Assembly: GCA_009772935.1 (NCBI GenBank)
Contig: WOUR01000016.1
Location: 1-64,000, forward strand
Origin: Rhodospirillaceae bacterium
Lineage (GTDB): Bacteria > Pseudomonadota > Alphaproteobacteria > Reyranellales > Reyranellaceae
Direction: 5' to 3'
Length of the DNA stretch: 64,000 nucleotides
Shown here one piece after another: positions 37,636 to 47,180 of the stretch. The number at the start of each line of letters is the position of its first letter. The first letter of the stretch is position 1. The position numbers were made by a program, and so were the translations under genes. The notes under the pieces were generated by a model that worked only from the letters and a program-made list of their open reading frames with translations, searched no databases and was not told the origin of the DNA.

Positions 37636-38739
37636 ATGTATGTCGCGGTCAAGGGCGGCGAGACCGCCATCGCCCATTCGCTCGATCTCGTGGCCGACAA
37701 GCGTCGCGGCGACCGCGACGTTCCCGAGCTGTCGCTCGACCAGATCGACCAGCAGCTCGGCCTCGCGGTCGACCGCGTCATGACCGAAGGCTCCTGCTAC
37801 GACCGCACCCTGGCGGCACTCGCCATCAAGCAGGCACGCGGCGATCTCATCGAAGCGATCTTCCTGCTGCGCGCCTATCGCACCACCCTGCCGCGCTTCG
37901 GCGCATCCGAGCCGCTCGACACCACCCGCATGGTGGCGGAGCGCCGCATCTCCTCCACCTTCAAGGACGTGCCGGGTGGCCAGGTGCTGGGACCGACCTA
38001 TGACTACACGCACCGCCTGCTCGACTTCTCGCTGGCCGCTGCGGGCGAACGCGCCGAAGCACCGATCGCGCCGGCGGATGCCACCCACGCCCTGCCGAGG
38101 GTCGGCGACATCCTGCAGCGCGACGGCCTGCTCGAACCGCCGCCGTCCCGCAACCACGGCGAAGCGCGCGACCTGACGCGGGACCCGCTGGTGCTGCCGG
38201 CCAGCCGGCCGCTGCGCCTGCAGAACCTGGCGCGCGGCGACGAGGGCTTCCTGCTGGCGCTTGGCTATTCGACGCAGCGCGGCTACGGCAACAACCATCC
38301 CTTCGTCGGCGAGATCCGCTACGGCCATGTGCCGGTCTCGTTCGTGCCCGAGGAGCTGGGCTTCGCCATCGAGATCGGCGAGATCGACGTGACCGAGTGC
38401 GACATGGTCAACCAGTTCGCCGGCTCGCACGACGTGCCGCCGCAGTTCACGCGCGGCTATGGCCTGGCCTTCGGCCATGCAGAGCGCAAGGCGATGGCGA
38501 TGGCCCTGGTCGACCGTGCGCTGCGCGCCGAGGAGCTGGGCGAGGCCGTGACGTCGCCCGCCCAGGACGAGGAATTCGTGCTGGCCCACAGTGACAATGT
38601 CGAGGCCTCGGGCTTCGTGCAGCACCTCAAGCTGCCGCACTATGTCGACTTCCAGTCCGAGCTGGTGGTGGTGCGGGCGTTGCGCGCCGAGGTCGAGAAG
38701 CGCCTCGAGCAGGCCGCCCTCGCCCAGGCGGCGGAGTGA
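37636..38739 (+). CDS. phnI: C-P lyase subunit PhnI
   Basis: A 367-residue nucleosidase subunit: alone it hydrolyses purine nucleotides, and with PhnG, PhnH and PhnL it forms the ribose 1-phosphonate triphosphate. Clear family blocks are MYVAVKGGETAIAHSL, MTEGSCYDRTLAALAIKQA and GYSTQRGYGNNHPFVGEIR. The start is fixed by position, 2 nt after phnH. Confidence 0.95.
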   Translation: MYVAVKGGETAIAHSLDLVADKRRGDRDVPELSLDQIDQQLGLAVDRVMTEGSCYDRTLAALAIKQARGDLIEAIFLLRAYRTTLPRFGASEPLDTTRMVAERRISSTFKDVPGGQVLGPTYDYTHRLLDFSLAAAGERAEAPIAPADATHALPRVGDILQRDGLLEPPPSRNHGEARDLTRDPLVLPASRPLRLQNLARGDEGFLLALGYSTQRGYGNNHPFVGEIRYGHVPVSFVPEELGFAIEIGEIDVTECDMVNQFAGSHDVPPQFTRGYGLAFGHAERKAMAMALVDRALRAEELGEAVTSPAQDEEFVLAHSDNVEASGFVQHLKLPHYVDFQSELVVVRALRAEVEKRLEQAALAQAAE

Positions 38740-38742
38740 ACC

Positions 38743-39600
38743 ATGCCTGACACGACGATCCGGGACACGTCCTCGCAGGACGCTGCCTACAACTACGCCT
38801 ATCTCGACGAGCAGACCAAGCGGATGATCCGCCGCGCCATCCTCAAGGCGGTGGCGGTGCCGGGTTATCAGGTGCCGTTCGGCGGCCGCGAGATGCCGTT
38901 GCCCTATGGCTGGGGCACCGGCGGCATCCAGGTGACTGCCGCCCTGATCGGCCGCGACGACACGTTGAAGGTGATCGACCAGGGCGCCGACGACACGACC
39001 AACGCGGTCTCGATCCGCCGCTTCTTCGCGCGGGTGGCGCAGGTCGCCACCACGACGCACACCGGGGAAGCCACCATCATCCAGACGCGGCACCGCGTGC
39101 CCGAGACGCCGCTGACGGACGGACAGATCCTGGTCTTCCAGGTGCCGATCCCCGAGCCGCTGCGCATGCTCGAGCCGCGCGAGACCGAGACGCGGACCCT
39201 GCATGCGCTGTCGGAGTACGGCGTCATGCAGGTGAGCCTCTACGAGAGCATCGCCCGCCACGGCCGCATCGCCAAGACCTACAACTACCCGGTGATGGTG
39301 AACGGGCGCTACATCATGAGCCCCTCGCCGATCCCGAAGTTCGACAATCCCAAGCTCGATCGCAGTCCCGCGCTGCAGCTCTACGGCGCGGGCCGCGAGA
39401 AGCGCATCTATGCGGTGCCACCGCACACGCCGGTGAAAAGCCTCGACTTCGACGACCATCCCTTCGAGATCGAGACCTGGACCGAATGCTGCGCGCTGTG
39501 CGGCTCGACCGAGAGCTTCCTCGACGAGATGATCGTCGACGACACCGGCAAGCGCCTGTTCGTCTGTTCCGACACCGACTATTGCGAGAGCCGGCGATGA
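38743..39600 (+). CDS. phnJ: C-P lyase radical SAM subunit PhnJ
   Basis: A 285-residue iron-sulfur radical SAM enzyme that cleaves the carbon-phosphorus bond, releasing the alkane and 5-phosphoribosyl 1,2-cyclic phosphate. The cysteines are Cys250, Cys253, Cys275 and Cys281 (CALCGS and VCSDTDYC). Gly41 in VPGYQVPFGGRE aligns with the glycyl-radical Gly32 of E. coli. It has about nine more N-terminal residues than the E. coli protein before YAYLDEQTKRMIRR. The stop overlaps phnK as ATGA. Confidence 0.97.
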   Translation: MPDTTIRDTSSQDAAYNYAYLDEQTKRMIRRAILKAVAVPGYQVPFGGREMPLPYGWGTGGIQVTAALIGRDDTLKVIDQGADDTTNAVSIRRFFARVAQVATTTHTGEATIIQTRHRVPETPLTDGQILVFQVPIPEPLRMLEPRETETRTLHALSEYGVMQVSLYESIARHGRIAKTYNYPVMVNGRYIMSPSPIPKFDNPKLDRSPALQLYGAGREKRIYAVPPHTPVKSLDFDDHPFEIETWTECCALCGSTESFLDEMIVDDTGKRLFVCSDTDYCESRR

Positions 39601-40370
39601 GCGCCCCGCTCCTCTCCGCCCGGGACGTCGGCAAGCGCTTCGGCGGCAGGATCGCCTGCCGCGACGTGAGCTTCGACCTGTGGCCTGGCGAGGTGCTGGG
39701 CATCGTGGGTGAGTCGGGCTCCGGCAAGACGACCCTGCTCAACTGCCTGGCCGGCCGCCTCGTCCCCGACAGCGGCTCCGTCACCTACGAGACACGGTCG
39801 GCCGGCAGCGTCGACGTGCACCGCCTCTCGGAAGCCCGCCGCCGGCTGCTGGCGCGGACCGAATGGGGATTCGTGAACCAGGATGCCCGCGAGGGCCTGC
39901 GCATGGGCGTCAGCGCCGGCGCCAACATCGGCGAGCGGCTGATGGCGGTGGGCGCGCGCCACTATGGCGAGATCCGTGGCCAGGCCGCCGACTGGATGGC
40001 GCGGGTCGAGATCGACATCGAACGGCTCGACGACCGGCCGACCTCCTATTCCGGCGGCATGCGCCAGCGCCTGCAGATCGCCCGCAACCTGGTGAGCCGT
40101 CCGCGACTGGTCTTCATGGACGAGCCGACCGGCGGCCTCGACGTGTCGGTGCAGGCCCGCATCCTCGACCTGCTGCGCGGCCTGGTCGAAGGGCTGCACC
40201 TGTCGGTGGTGCTGGTGACCCACGACCTCGGCGTCGCACGGCTGCTGACGCATCGGTTGATGGTGATGCAGGGCGGCAGCGTCGTGGAGCAAGGGCTCAC
40301 CGACCAGGTGCTCGACGATCCGCAGCATCCCTACACCCAGATGCTCGTCTCCTCGATCCTGCCGGTGTAA
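39597..40370 (+). CDS. phnK: C-P lyase ABC-type ATPase PhnK
   Basis: A 257-residue ABC ATPase that docks on the PhnGHIJ core. Walker A is GESGSGKT, the signature is YSGGMRQRLQIARN, and Walker B is LVFMDEPTGGLDV. There is no transmembrane partner, as usual for PhnK. Its ATG overlaps the phnJ stop. Confidence 0.93.
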   Translation: MSAPLLSARDVGKRFGGRIACRDVSFDLWPGEVLGIVGESGSGKTTLLNCLAGRLVPDSGSVTYETRSAGSVDVHRLSEARRRLLARTEWGFVNQDAREGLRMGVSAGANIGERLMAVGARHYGEIRGQAADWMARVEIDIERLDDRPTSYSGGMRQRLQIARNLVSRPRLVFMDEPTGGLDVSVQARILDLLRGLVEGLHLSVVLVTHDLGVARLLTHRLMVMQGGSVVEQGLTDQVLDDPQHPYTQMLVSSILPV

Positions 40371-40375
40371 CGGAT

Positions 40376-41095
40376 ATGACTTGCTCTCAACCCGCCCTCC
40401 GGGTCTCCGGCCTCGCCAAGTCGTTCACCGTCCATGCCCAGGGGGGCATGGCGCTTCCCGTGCTGCGCGACGTGTCGCTGGCAGTGTCGCCCGGCGAATG
40501 CCTGGCGCTGGTCGGCCCGTCGGGCGCCGGCAAGAGCACCCTGTTGCGCTCGCTCTACGGCAACTATCGCGCCGACAGCGGCTCGATCCGCGTACGCCAG
40601 GACGATGCCTGGACCGAGCTTGTCGGCGCCGAGCCGCGCACCGTACTCGACGTGCGCCACCGCACCATGGGCTTCGTCAGCCAGTTCCTGCGAGTGATCC
40701 CGCGGGTTTCCGCCGTCGATATCGTGGCCGAGCCACTGCGGCGACGCGGCACCGATCCTCTCGAGGCGCTGCAACGCGCGGAGTTCCTACTGGCCATGCT
40801 CGGCATTCCCCCGCGGCTGTGGGCGTTGCCGCCCGCGACCTTCTCCGGCGGCGAACAGCAGCGGGTCAACATCGCCCGCTCGCTGATCGTCGACTATCCG
40901 ATCCTCCTGCTCGACGAACCGACCGCCTCGCTCGACGCCGCCAATCGCGACGGTGTTGTCGAGCTCATTTGCCGGCGGCGCGACGCCGGCGCCGCCATCG
41001 TCGGCATCTTCCACGATACCGACGTGCGCGATGCCGTGGCGACCCGGGTGCATGAAGTCGTTCCCCCCGCCTCATCGGCCGGAGTTTCCCCATGA
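40376..41095 (+). CDS. phnL: C-P lyase ABC-type ATPase PhnL
   Basis: A 239-residue ABC ATPase needed for the nucleophilic first step and shown in E. coli to associate with PhnK. Walker A is GPSGAGKS, the signature is FSGGEQQRVNIARS, and Walker B is LLLDEPTASLD. It starts 5 nt after phnK and overlaps phnM by 4 nt. Confidence 0.92.
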   Translation: MTCSQPALRVSGLAKSFTVHAQGGMALPVLRDVSLAVSPGECLALVGPSGAGKSTLLRSLYGNYRADSGSIRVRQDDAWTELVGAEPRTVLDVRHRTMGFVSQFLRVIPRVSAVDIVAEPLRRRGTDPLEALQRAEFLLAMLGIPPRLWALPPATFSGGEQQRVNIARSLIVDYPILLLDEPTASLDAANRDGVVELICRRRDAGAAIVGIFHDTDVRDAVATRVHEVVPPASSAGVSP

Positions 41096-42237
41096 GCCTC
41101 GAGACCATCCTGACCAATGCGCGCGTCGTCACCGCCGACGCGGAGTTCGACGGCACCGTCGTCGTCCGCGCCGGGCGCATCGTCGAGATCGCCACGGAAC
41201 GTTCCCACGTCGCGGGCGCCCTCGACCTCGAAGGCGACTATCTCGTGCCAGGCCTGGTCGAGCTGCACACCGACAACATGGAGAAGCACTTCGCCCCGCG
41301 ACCGGGCGTGAAATGGCCGAGCGTTTCGGCGGTGATGGCGCATGACACCCAGGTCAGCGCCGCCGGCATCACGACGGTGTTCGATTCGCTGGCCCTGGGC
41401 GACGTCCACGGCAAGTCTGATCGCGTGGAGAACCGCGAGCGCATGATCGAGGCGGTCTGCATGGCCGCCGACCGGCGCATGACCCGTGCCGAGCACCGCA
41501 TCCACCTGCGCTGCGAGATCACGGCCGACGATGCCGTCGAGGCCGTCGACAAGTGGATCGACCTGCCGCTGGTCGGCCTGGTGTCGATCAACGACCATAC
41601 GCCCGGTCAGCGCCAGTTCCTCGATCCGGAGAAGCTGAAGCAATACTACAAGGGCAAGCACGCGATGACCGACGAGCAGTTCGAGGAGTTCTCGATCCGC
41701 GTCACCGCGCTTCACCATCGCAATGCCGCGAGACATCGCCGGGAGATCGTGAGTCGCGCCCAGGCCCGCGCCCTGCCGATCGCCAGCCATGACGACGCGA
41801 CCCACGGCCATGTCCAGGAAGCCGTCGCCAACGGCATGACCATCGCCGAATTCCCAACCACGCACGAGGCCGCCAGCGCTTCGCGCGAGGCCGGCCTCGC
41901 CGTGCTGATGGGAGCGCCGAACCTGGTGCTCGGTGGTTCGCATTCCGGCAACATCGCCGCCATCGACCTGCTGCGTGCCGGCCACGTCGACATCCTGTCG
42001 TCGGACTACGTGCCGGCCAGCCTGATGGAGAGCGTGTTCAGGCTGCCGTCGTCCGGCATCGGGATTTCGCTGCCACAGGCCGTGCGGCTGGCAACGCTCA
42101 ATCCGGCGCGCGCGGTCGGCCTCGGCGACCGCGGCGAGATCGCTCCCGAGCGCCGCGCCGACCTCGTGAGGGTGCGCACGGTCGATGGCGCCGCCGTCGT
42201 CCGCGCCGTGTGGCGCGAAGGCGACCGCGTCGTTTGA
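41092..42237 (+). CDS. phnM: alpha-D-ribose 1-methylphosphonate 5-triphosphate diphosphatase PhnM
   Basis: A 381-residue amidohydrolase that removes pyrophosphate from the ribose 1-phosphonate triphosphate before PhnJ acts. Metal ligands are in ELHTDNMEKH (His59-Thr-Asp61), with further His in SHDDATHGH and the catalytic Asp in ILSSDYVPASLM. Start ATG 41092 overlaps phnL. Confidence 0.95.
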   Translation: MSLETILTNARVVTADAEFDGTVVVRAGRIVEIATERSHVAGALDLEGDYLVPGLVELHTDNMEKHFAPRPGVKWPSVSAVMAHDTQVSAAGITTVFDSLALGDVHGKSDRVENRERMIEAVCMAADRRMTRAEHRIHLRCEITADDAVEAVDKWIDLPLVGLVSINDHTPGQRQFLDPEKLKQYYKGKHAMTDEQFEEFSIRVTALHHRNAARHRREIVSRAQARALPIASHDDATHGHVQEAVANGMTIAEFPTTHEAASASREAGLAVLMGAPNLVLGGSHSGNIAAIDLLRAGHVDILSSDYVPASLMESVFRLPSSGIGISLPQAVRLATLNPARAVGLGDRGEIAPERRADLVRVRTVDGAAVVRAVWREGDRVV

Positions 42238-42251
42238 CGCGGGAGACGGTA

Positions 42252-42827
42252 ATGGAAGGCTCGCTGGTGTATGTCATGGGTCCGTCGGGGGCCGGCAAGG
42301 ATTCGGTCCTCGAACGGGCCCGGGCCCTGTTGCCGCCCGGAGCCCCCGTGGTCTTCGCGCACCGCTACATCACCCGGCCGGCCGAGGTCGGTGGTGAGAA
42401 CCATGTCGCGCTGACGCGCGAGGAGTTCGCGACCCGTCGCGCTTACGGTCTGTTCGCCTATCACTGGAACGCGCATGGCAACGACTACGGCGTGGGGCGC
42501 GAAATCCACGACTGGCGCGCCGCCGGCCTGACCGTCGTGGTGAGCGGCTCGCGCGACCATTTCCTGCGGACCGGCGGCCTCGACTCACAGGCCCGTCCGG
42601 TCCTGATCACCGCGCCCGCCGAGCGCCTGAGGCAGCGCCTCGCCGGCCGCGGTCGCGAATCCGCCGTCGAGGCCGCAGAGCGCCTGGAGCGTGCCGATGC
42701 CTACGAGATCAACGACCCGCGGCTCGTGACGATCGTGAACGACGCCACGATCGAAGACGCCGCCTCTTCCTTCGTCACGCTGCTCGCCAGACCTGGGTGG
42801 CCAGACGCCGCCCTCCGCCGAGCCTGA
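42252..42827 (+). CDS. phnN: Ribose 1,5-bisphosphate phosphokinase PhnN
   Basis: A 191-residue guanylate-kinase-like enzyme that converts ribose 1,5-bisphosphate to PRPP, closing the C-P lyase pathway. The P-loop is GPSGAGKDS (10-18), and the substrate lobe contains RYITRPAEVGGENHVAL. GGGAGA at 42241-42246 precedes the ATG. Its last 53 nt are antisense to the 3' end of the DUF1045 gene. Confidence 0.93.
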   Translation: MEGSLVYVMGPSGAGKDSVLERARALLPPGAPVVFAHRYITRPAEVGGENHVALTREEFATRRAYGLFAYHWNAHGNDYGVGREIHDWRAAGLTVVVSGSRDHFLRTGGLDSQARPVLITAPAERLRQRLAGRGRESAVEAAERLERADAYEINDPRLVTIVNDATIEDAASSFVTLLARPGWPDAALRRA

Positions 42828-43533
42828 ACCGCGCCAGAACCGTGAAGGGTCGGCCCGGCGCCGGCTGACGGAAGACGCAAAGGTCGCGGACCGCCAAGGG
42901 CCGGTCGACGAAGGCCGTGAAGCGCCGGCGCAGCTCATCGAGGATCACGGCGCGTTCGCGGGACTCGTTCACCCTCCCGGTGAGGGTCAGGTGGAAGCGT
43001 CCCTGCTCGAGGACGTAGGGATAGCCCCAGCGCAGCAGCAGATCCTCCTGCCTCTGCGTCAGGCCTGCGGCGCGCCGGCGCGCCAGTTCGGCCTCGTCGG
43101 CGGGACGACGGAACTCGTCGAACTCCACGACGCAGCGATCCGAGAAGTCCTGCAGCGCAGCGCACCGCCCGGCCGGCACCAGCGCCAGGAAATCCTGCAG
43201 CTCGGACAGGGTCAGGGCCGGCACGTCGATCTGGCGCTCCGTCGCGGCGAAGGCGCCTACGGCTTCGATGAAGTCGCGCTCGGTCGCGCCCTCGGCCAGA
43301 GCGATCGGAGGTTTCAGCGTGCCGTGGAAGCCATAGAGCCGCGGAGCGGCGACGACCGCCGACAGGCGCTCGTGAGAAACGCCGCTCATCGGGACGAGGT
43401 CGCGCGACTCGCCCGTCTCCGCATTGCGGCCGAGCCATCGGCTGGCCGCCACGGCCAGACCTTCCTCCGCGCGCGGCGCGTAATAGAGAGCGTAGCGGGA
43501 CAGCGCCGACGTCTCGCGCATGCAATTGCTCAT
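42775..43533 (-). CDS. DUF1045 protein, 2H-phosphoesterase-like, phn-associated
   Basis: A 252-residue cytosolic protein of the DUF1045 family, which is found almost only in alphaproteobacterial phn loci. Two H-x-T-L motifs (HGTL at 70-73 and HLTL at 181-184) are those of the 2H phosphoesterase superfamily, which opens 2',3'-cyclic or similar cyclic phosphates. No phnP is seen in the cluster, so it may open 5-phosphoribosyl 1,2-cyclic phosphate; this is inference. ATG 43533 overlaps the upstream phnE stop (ATGA), making it the last gene of phnCDEE-DUF1045. Its 3' end overlaps phnN, which faces it, by 53 nt. Confidence 0.85.
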   Translation of the reverse strand: MSNCMRETSALSRYALYYAPRAEEGLAVAASRWLGRNAETGESRDLVPMSGVSHERLSAVVAAPRLYGFHGTLKPPIALAEGATERDFIEAVGAFAATERQIDVPALTLSELQDFLALVPAGRCAALQDFSDRCVVEFDEFRRPADEAELARRRAAGLTQRQEDLLLRWGYPYVLEQGRFHLTLTGRVNESRERAVILDELRRRFTAFVDRPLAVRDLCVFRQPAPGRPFTVLARFRLGGGRRLATQVWRAA

Positions 43534-44405
43534 GCGGTTGCTCCCGCACGACGACCGATCATGGCGAGACGGAGCTTGCTCGAGACCCAGTCGATGGCGG
43601 AGACCGTAACCAGGATCATCAGGATGATGAAAGCCACCCTTTGCCACTCCGCCTGGGCGATCTCGTTGGCAAGGTAGAGACCGATGCCGCCCGCGCCCAC
43701 GATTCCGATAATGGTGGCGGAGCGCGTGTTGCTTTCGAAGTAATAAAGGACCTGGCTCATGAGCACCGGCATCACCTGCGGCAGAATGCCAAAGCGGAAG
43801 CTGTGCAGTTCCGATCCACCGGCGGACAGGACGCCGTCGACCGGCCTGCGATCCGACGCTTCGATCGCTTCCGAGAACAGCTTCCCGAACGAGCCGAAGT
43901 CCGAAGTCATGATGGCCAGGATGCCCGCGAAGGGTCCGAGACCGACAACGTTGATCCAGATGAGAGCCCAGATCAGCGTATCGACACCGCGTATCGTATC
44001 GAGAAACCGTCGGCTCGCGAAATGCAGGATGCGATTGGCGACGACGTTCTTCGCCGCAAGCATGCTCATGGGAAGGGCGAGGATCGCGGCACCCAGCGTG
44101 CCGAGAAATGCGATGGCAAGGGTTTCGGCCAGGGCCGAGGCGTAGTGCCAGAGCTGGCTGCCGGGATCAGGAGGCATCATCAGCACAACAACGATTCCCA
44201 GCTTGTCCAGCCCGTCGACGAACTTCGCCGGCGAGAAACCGAAGCGCCACAGCGTGTAGATCGCGAGAGCGGCTCCGCCGACGACGATCGCCAGTGAAAG
44301 ACACCGCTCGACGACCGGCGCCCGGAACGCTTGCGGATAACGTCGCCTCATTTCGGACCTGTCAGCCTCTGCGAGGCCGCGGTTCGTTCTTGCAGGTTCG
44401 CTCAC
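43530..44405 (-). CDS. phnE: Phosphonate ABC transporter permease PhnE (second copy)
   Basis: A 291-residue permease with about six transmembrane helices. The first helix lies near 35-55, and the EAA-type loop region reads SGGSELHSFRFGILPQVMPVL. GIVGAGGIGLYLANEIAQ is typical of PhnE. Its start overlaps the first phnE by 4 nt, and its stop overlaps the DUF1045 start. It probably forms a heterodimeric channel with the first copy. Confidence 0.93.
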   Translation of the reverse strand: MSEPARTNRGLAEADRSEMRRRYPQAFRAPVVERCLSLAIVVGGAALAIYTLWRFGFSPAKFVDGLDKLGIVVVLMMPPDPGSQLWHYASALAETLAIAFLGTLGAAILALPMSMLAAKNVVANRILHFASRRFLDTIRGVDTLIWALIWINVVGLGPFAGILAIMTSDFGSFGKLFSEAIEASDRRPVDGVLSAGGSELHSFRFGILPQVMPVLMSQVLYYFESNTRSATIIGIVGAGGIGLYLANEIAQAEWQRVAFIILMILVTVSAIDWVSSKLRLAMIGRRAGATA

Positions 44406-45289
44406 CGGGTGTCTCCTACGATGCCGAGCAGCCGATGACGCAGGATCTCGGTCAGCCAGTCGATCAGAAAGACCGTGCCGATGATGATGACCAGAATCGC
44501 GCTCACATCGGCGTAGTAGAACTGCCGGATGGATGAGATCAACTCCTTGCCGATTCCACCGGCGCCGACGAACCCGAGCACGGTCGCGCCGCGCACGTTG
44601 ATCTCGAACCGCAGCAGCGAATAGCTGACAAAGTTCGACAGCACCTGCGGCACCACGCCGAAACGGATGGCTTCGACATAGTTTGCACCGCTCGCCGTCA
44701 GGCCTTCGACCGGGTGCATGTCGACATTCTCGACGACTTCCGAGAACTGCTTGCCCAGCGCGCCCGCGGTGTGGATCGCGATGGCGAGAACCCCAGGCAT
44801 CGGACCGAAACCGAAGGCGTAGACGAACATCAGGGCGAAGACGATCTCAGGGAAAGTCCGGCAGAACTCGAGCGAGCGCCGCGCGATGAACCGCACAGGC
44901 GTCGACTTCGTCAGGTTTGCGGAAGCCAGGAAGCAGAGGATGAATCCCGCCATTGCCCCGGCCAGCGTGCCGACGTAGGCGACCAGCAGCGTGTCCCACA
45001 GAAGCGCAAGCCATCCATCGAAGTTCCAGAACCACTCGGCCATGTCGGCGGCGAACGTCTCGAACCGCAGACGTGGCACGATGTCGCTCAAGTAGCTGGC
45101 GAACCGCGGTAACCCCGTCCAGAACTTCACGATATCGACCTGACCGGCCCATACCGACAACAATGTACAGACCGCCAACACCGCGAGACCGCCGATGGTC
45201 CAGCGTCGCTTGACCGCCATCGCGGCACGATAGGCTTCGGCCAGCGGCGCCAGCTGCGCCGGCGGCAGGATCGCCAGGGTCTTCGCCAT
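44402..45289 (-). CDS. phnE: Phosphonate ABC transporter permease PhnE (first copy)
   Basis: A 295-residue permease. The segments LWDTLLVAYVGTLAGAMAGF, the loop ASGANYVEAIRFGVVPQVLSN and GFVGAGGIGKELISSIRQFY identify it. ATG 45289 has GGAG upstream; GTG 45301 would add four residues. It is 30 nt after phnD and overlaps the second phnE. The two copies are clearly homologous but diverged, indicating an old duplication. Confidence 0.93.
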   Translation of the reverse strand: MAKTLAILPPAQLAPLAEAYRAAMAVKRRWTIGGLAVLAVCTLLSVWAGQVDIVKFWTGLPRFASYLSDIVPRLRFETFAADMAEWFWNFDGWLALLWDTLLVAYVGTLAGAMAGFILCFLASANLTKSTPVRFIARRSLEFCRTFPEIVFALMFVYAFGFGPMPGVLAIAIHTAGALGKQFSEVVENVDMHPVEGLTASGANYVEAIRFGVVPQVLSNFVSYSLLRFEINVRGATVLGFVGAGGIGKELISSIRQFYYADVSAILVIIIGTVFLIDWLTEILRHRLLGIVGDTR

Positions 45290-45319
45290 CTGCTCCGTCA
45301 CACCTCGGTCGACGAACGA

Positions 45320-46258
45320 TCAGCCCTTCTTGCGGCGCAGTTCCTCGAGGTACTTGTTGAGTTCGATGAACTCGAGATAGTCCTTGTGACCCACCGGGAC
45401 GAAGGCGAGGTCCTTGCCGTCCGACAGCTTGTCGAACGCAGCCTTGTCCTTCTTGTTGGCGTTGTAGAAAGCGTCCGCGATCGCCTTCTTGAGATCGGCG
45501 GGCATGTCGTTGAGATAGGCGAAGGGAGAGCCTGCAAGCAGCGGCGACTTCCAGACGATGCGGAAGTCCTCGTACTTCATCGGCGAACCGTCGGCCTTCT
45601 TGAGCATGCCCTTGTTGAGCATGCGCGTAAGGTTGGAGTCGGTGTCGGAGTTCCACCAGTTGGTCGCCGCATCGACAGTACCCTGGGTCATGGCGAGCAC
45701 CGCGTTCTCGTGGCTGCCGGTCACCTGGGCCACCGAGAAGAACTTGTCGGGCGCCTTGCCTTCCCTGTTCATGAAGAAGACCGGCGCCTTGTAGCCGGAT
45801 GTCGACTCGACATCGACCAGCCCGAGCTTCTTGCCCTTCAGGTCGTCGAGATTCTTGTAGGGACTGTCTGCCTTCACATAGACGACCGAATAGTAGCCGA
45901 TCGAGCCGTCCTGGTTCTGCGTGGTTCCGAAAGCCACCGTGTTGCCGCCGGAGACGGCATAGGCCCGTGCATAGGAGCCAGGACCGTAGAAGCCGATGTG
46001 GATCTGGCGGTTCTTTTGACCTTCGATCACCGCAGTATAGTCGTTGGCGACGCGCAGGGTGACCTTCGTGCCCAGTTCCTTCTCAAGATATTTGACGAAC
46101 GGACCGAAGCGGTCGACGACGCCGCCCGCATTCTCGGCGGGAACGATGGCCATGACGATCTCGGGATACTTGGCTTTCCACTCCTGCGCATTCGCGGCGA
46201 AGGGCACGGCGAGAAGCACACCCGCCGTGGAGGCGAGAACTGAACGACGCTTGATCAT
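45320..46258 (-). CDS. phnD: Phosphonate-binding periplasmic protein PhnD
   Basis: A 312-residue receptor. The signal peptide ends PFAANA near residue 24. The mature domain shows IVPAENAGGVVDRFGPFVKYLE and QIHIGFYGPGSYARAY, the latter lining the phosphonate site in this family. GGAG lies 8 nt before ATG 46258. The ligand may be 2-aminoethylphosphonate or other phosphonates. Confidence 0.94.
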   Translation of the reverse strand: MIKRRSVLASTAGVLLAVPFAANAQEWKAKYPEIVMAIVPAENAGGVVDRFGPFVKYLEKELGTKVTLRVANDYTAVIEGQKNRQIHIGFYGPGSYARAYAVSGGNTVAFGTTQNQDGSIGYYSVVYVKADSPYKNLDDLKGKKLGLVDVESTSGYKAPVFFMNREGKAPDKFFSVAQVTGSHENAVLAMTQGTVDAATNWWNSDTDSNLTRMLNKGMLKKADGSPMKYEDFRIVWKSPLLAGSPFAYLNDMPADLKKAIADAFYNANKKDKAAFDKLSDGKDLAFVPVGHKDYLEFIELNKYLEELRRKKG

Positions 46259-46304
46259 GATGTTACTCCGTCTGGATGGCGTGATTTGGCGCGGTGTCCC
46301 GGCT

Positions 46305-47117
46305 TCAGGCGACCGCGAGCGAGGGCTGGTAGGGGGCGGCGGGAGCGGGCAACGCTGTGCCCGCCGTGTCCATGATTTCCCCGGCATCCAGCCCGTACAG
46401 TCCGCGGGCAACCTCGTCGGTGAGGGCCTGCGGCACGTCGTCGAACACCACGCGGCCCTGAGCCATGCCGATCAGCCGATTGCAGTAGGCACGCGCCGTG
46501 TCGAGCGAGTGCAGGTTGCAGATCACTGTGATGCCAAACTGCTTGTTGATGCGCTGCAGCGCATCCATGACCATCCTGGTGTTGCGTGGATCGAGAGAGG
46601 CGATGGGCTCGTCTGCCAGGATCATGTCGGGTTCCTGCACCAGCGCCCGCGCGATGGCGACGCGCTGCTGCTGGCCGCCCGAGAGTGTGTCGGTCCTCTG
46701 GGCCGCGAGACCCGCCATGTCGAACTGATCGAGACTGGAGAGCGCAACCGCGCGGTCGTGCTCGCTCCAGAGATTGAGGAGGGCCGGCAACGTGCTGACG
46801 TAGCTGAGGCGCCCCATCATGACGTTGGTCAGCACGTCGAGACGGCCGGCGAGGTTGAACTGCTGGAAGATCATGGCGCAACGCGCGCGCCAGGCCCGCA
46901 GCGGGCGGCCGCTCAATGCGGTCACGTCGGTGTCGCCGAACAGGATGCGGCCCGAGGTCGGGTCGCCCAGGCGGTTGATCATGCGCAGCAGAGTCGACTT
47001 GCCGGCGCCGGATCGACCGATCACGCCGACCATCTGGCCCGTCGGCACGACGAGCGAGACGCTGTCGACGGCCTTCTTGCCGCCAAAGCTCTTGGTAACG
47101 CCTTCCAGTCGAAGCAT
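46305..47117 (-). CDS. phnC: Phosphonate ABC transporter ATPase PhnC
   Basis: A 270-residue ATPase. Walker A is GRSGAGKS (34-41), the signature is [14 protein letters not shown], and Walker B is [34 protein letters not shown] is a PhnC-specific stretch. ATG 47117 starts at the domain boundary; 13 more in-frame residues upstream lack support. It is the first gene of phnCDEE-DUF1045, with a PHO box 64 nt upstream. Confidence 0.94.
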   Translation of the reverse strand: MLRLEGVTKSFGGKKAVDSVSLVVPTGQMVGVIGRSGAGKSTLLRMINRLGDPTSGRILFGDTDVTALSGRPLRAWRARCAMIFQQFNLAGRLDVLTNVMMGRLSYVSTLPALLNLWSEHDRAVALSSLDQFDMAGLAAQRTDTLSGGQQQRVAIARALVQEPDMILADEPIASLDPRNTRMVMDALQRINKQFGITVICNLHSLDTARAYCNRLIGMAQGRVVFDDVPQALTDEVARGLYGLDAGEIMDTAGTALPAPAAPYQPSLAVA

Positions 47118-47180
47118 CCGGCCTCCGGTCCCCACTGGAGGCTCGGTACCGGCCACAGGCTTCTTCCGTGCGACGTTTGA

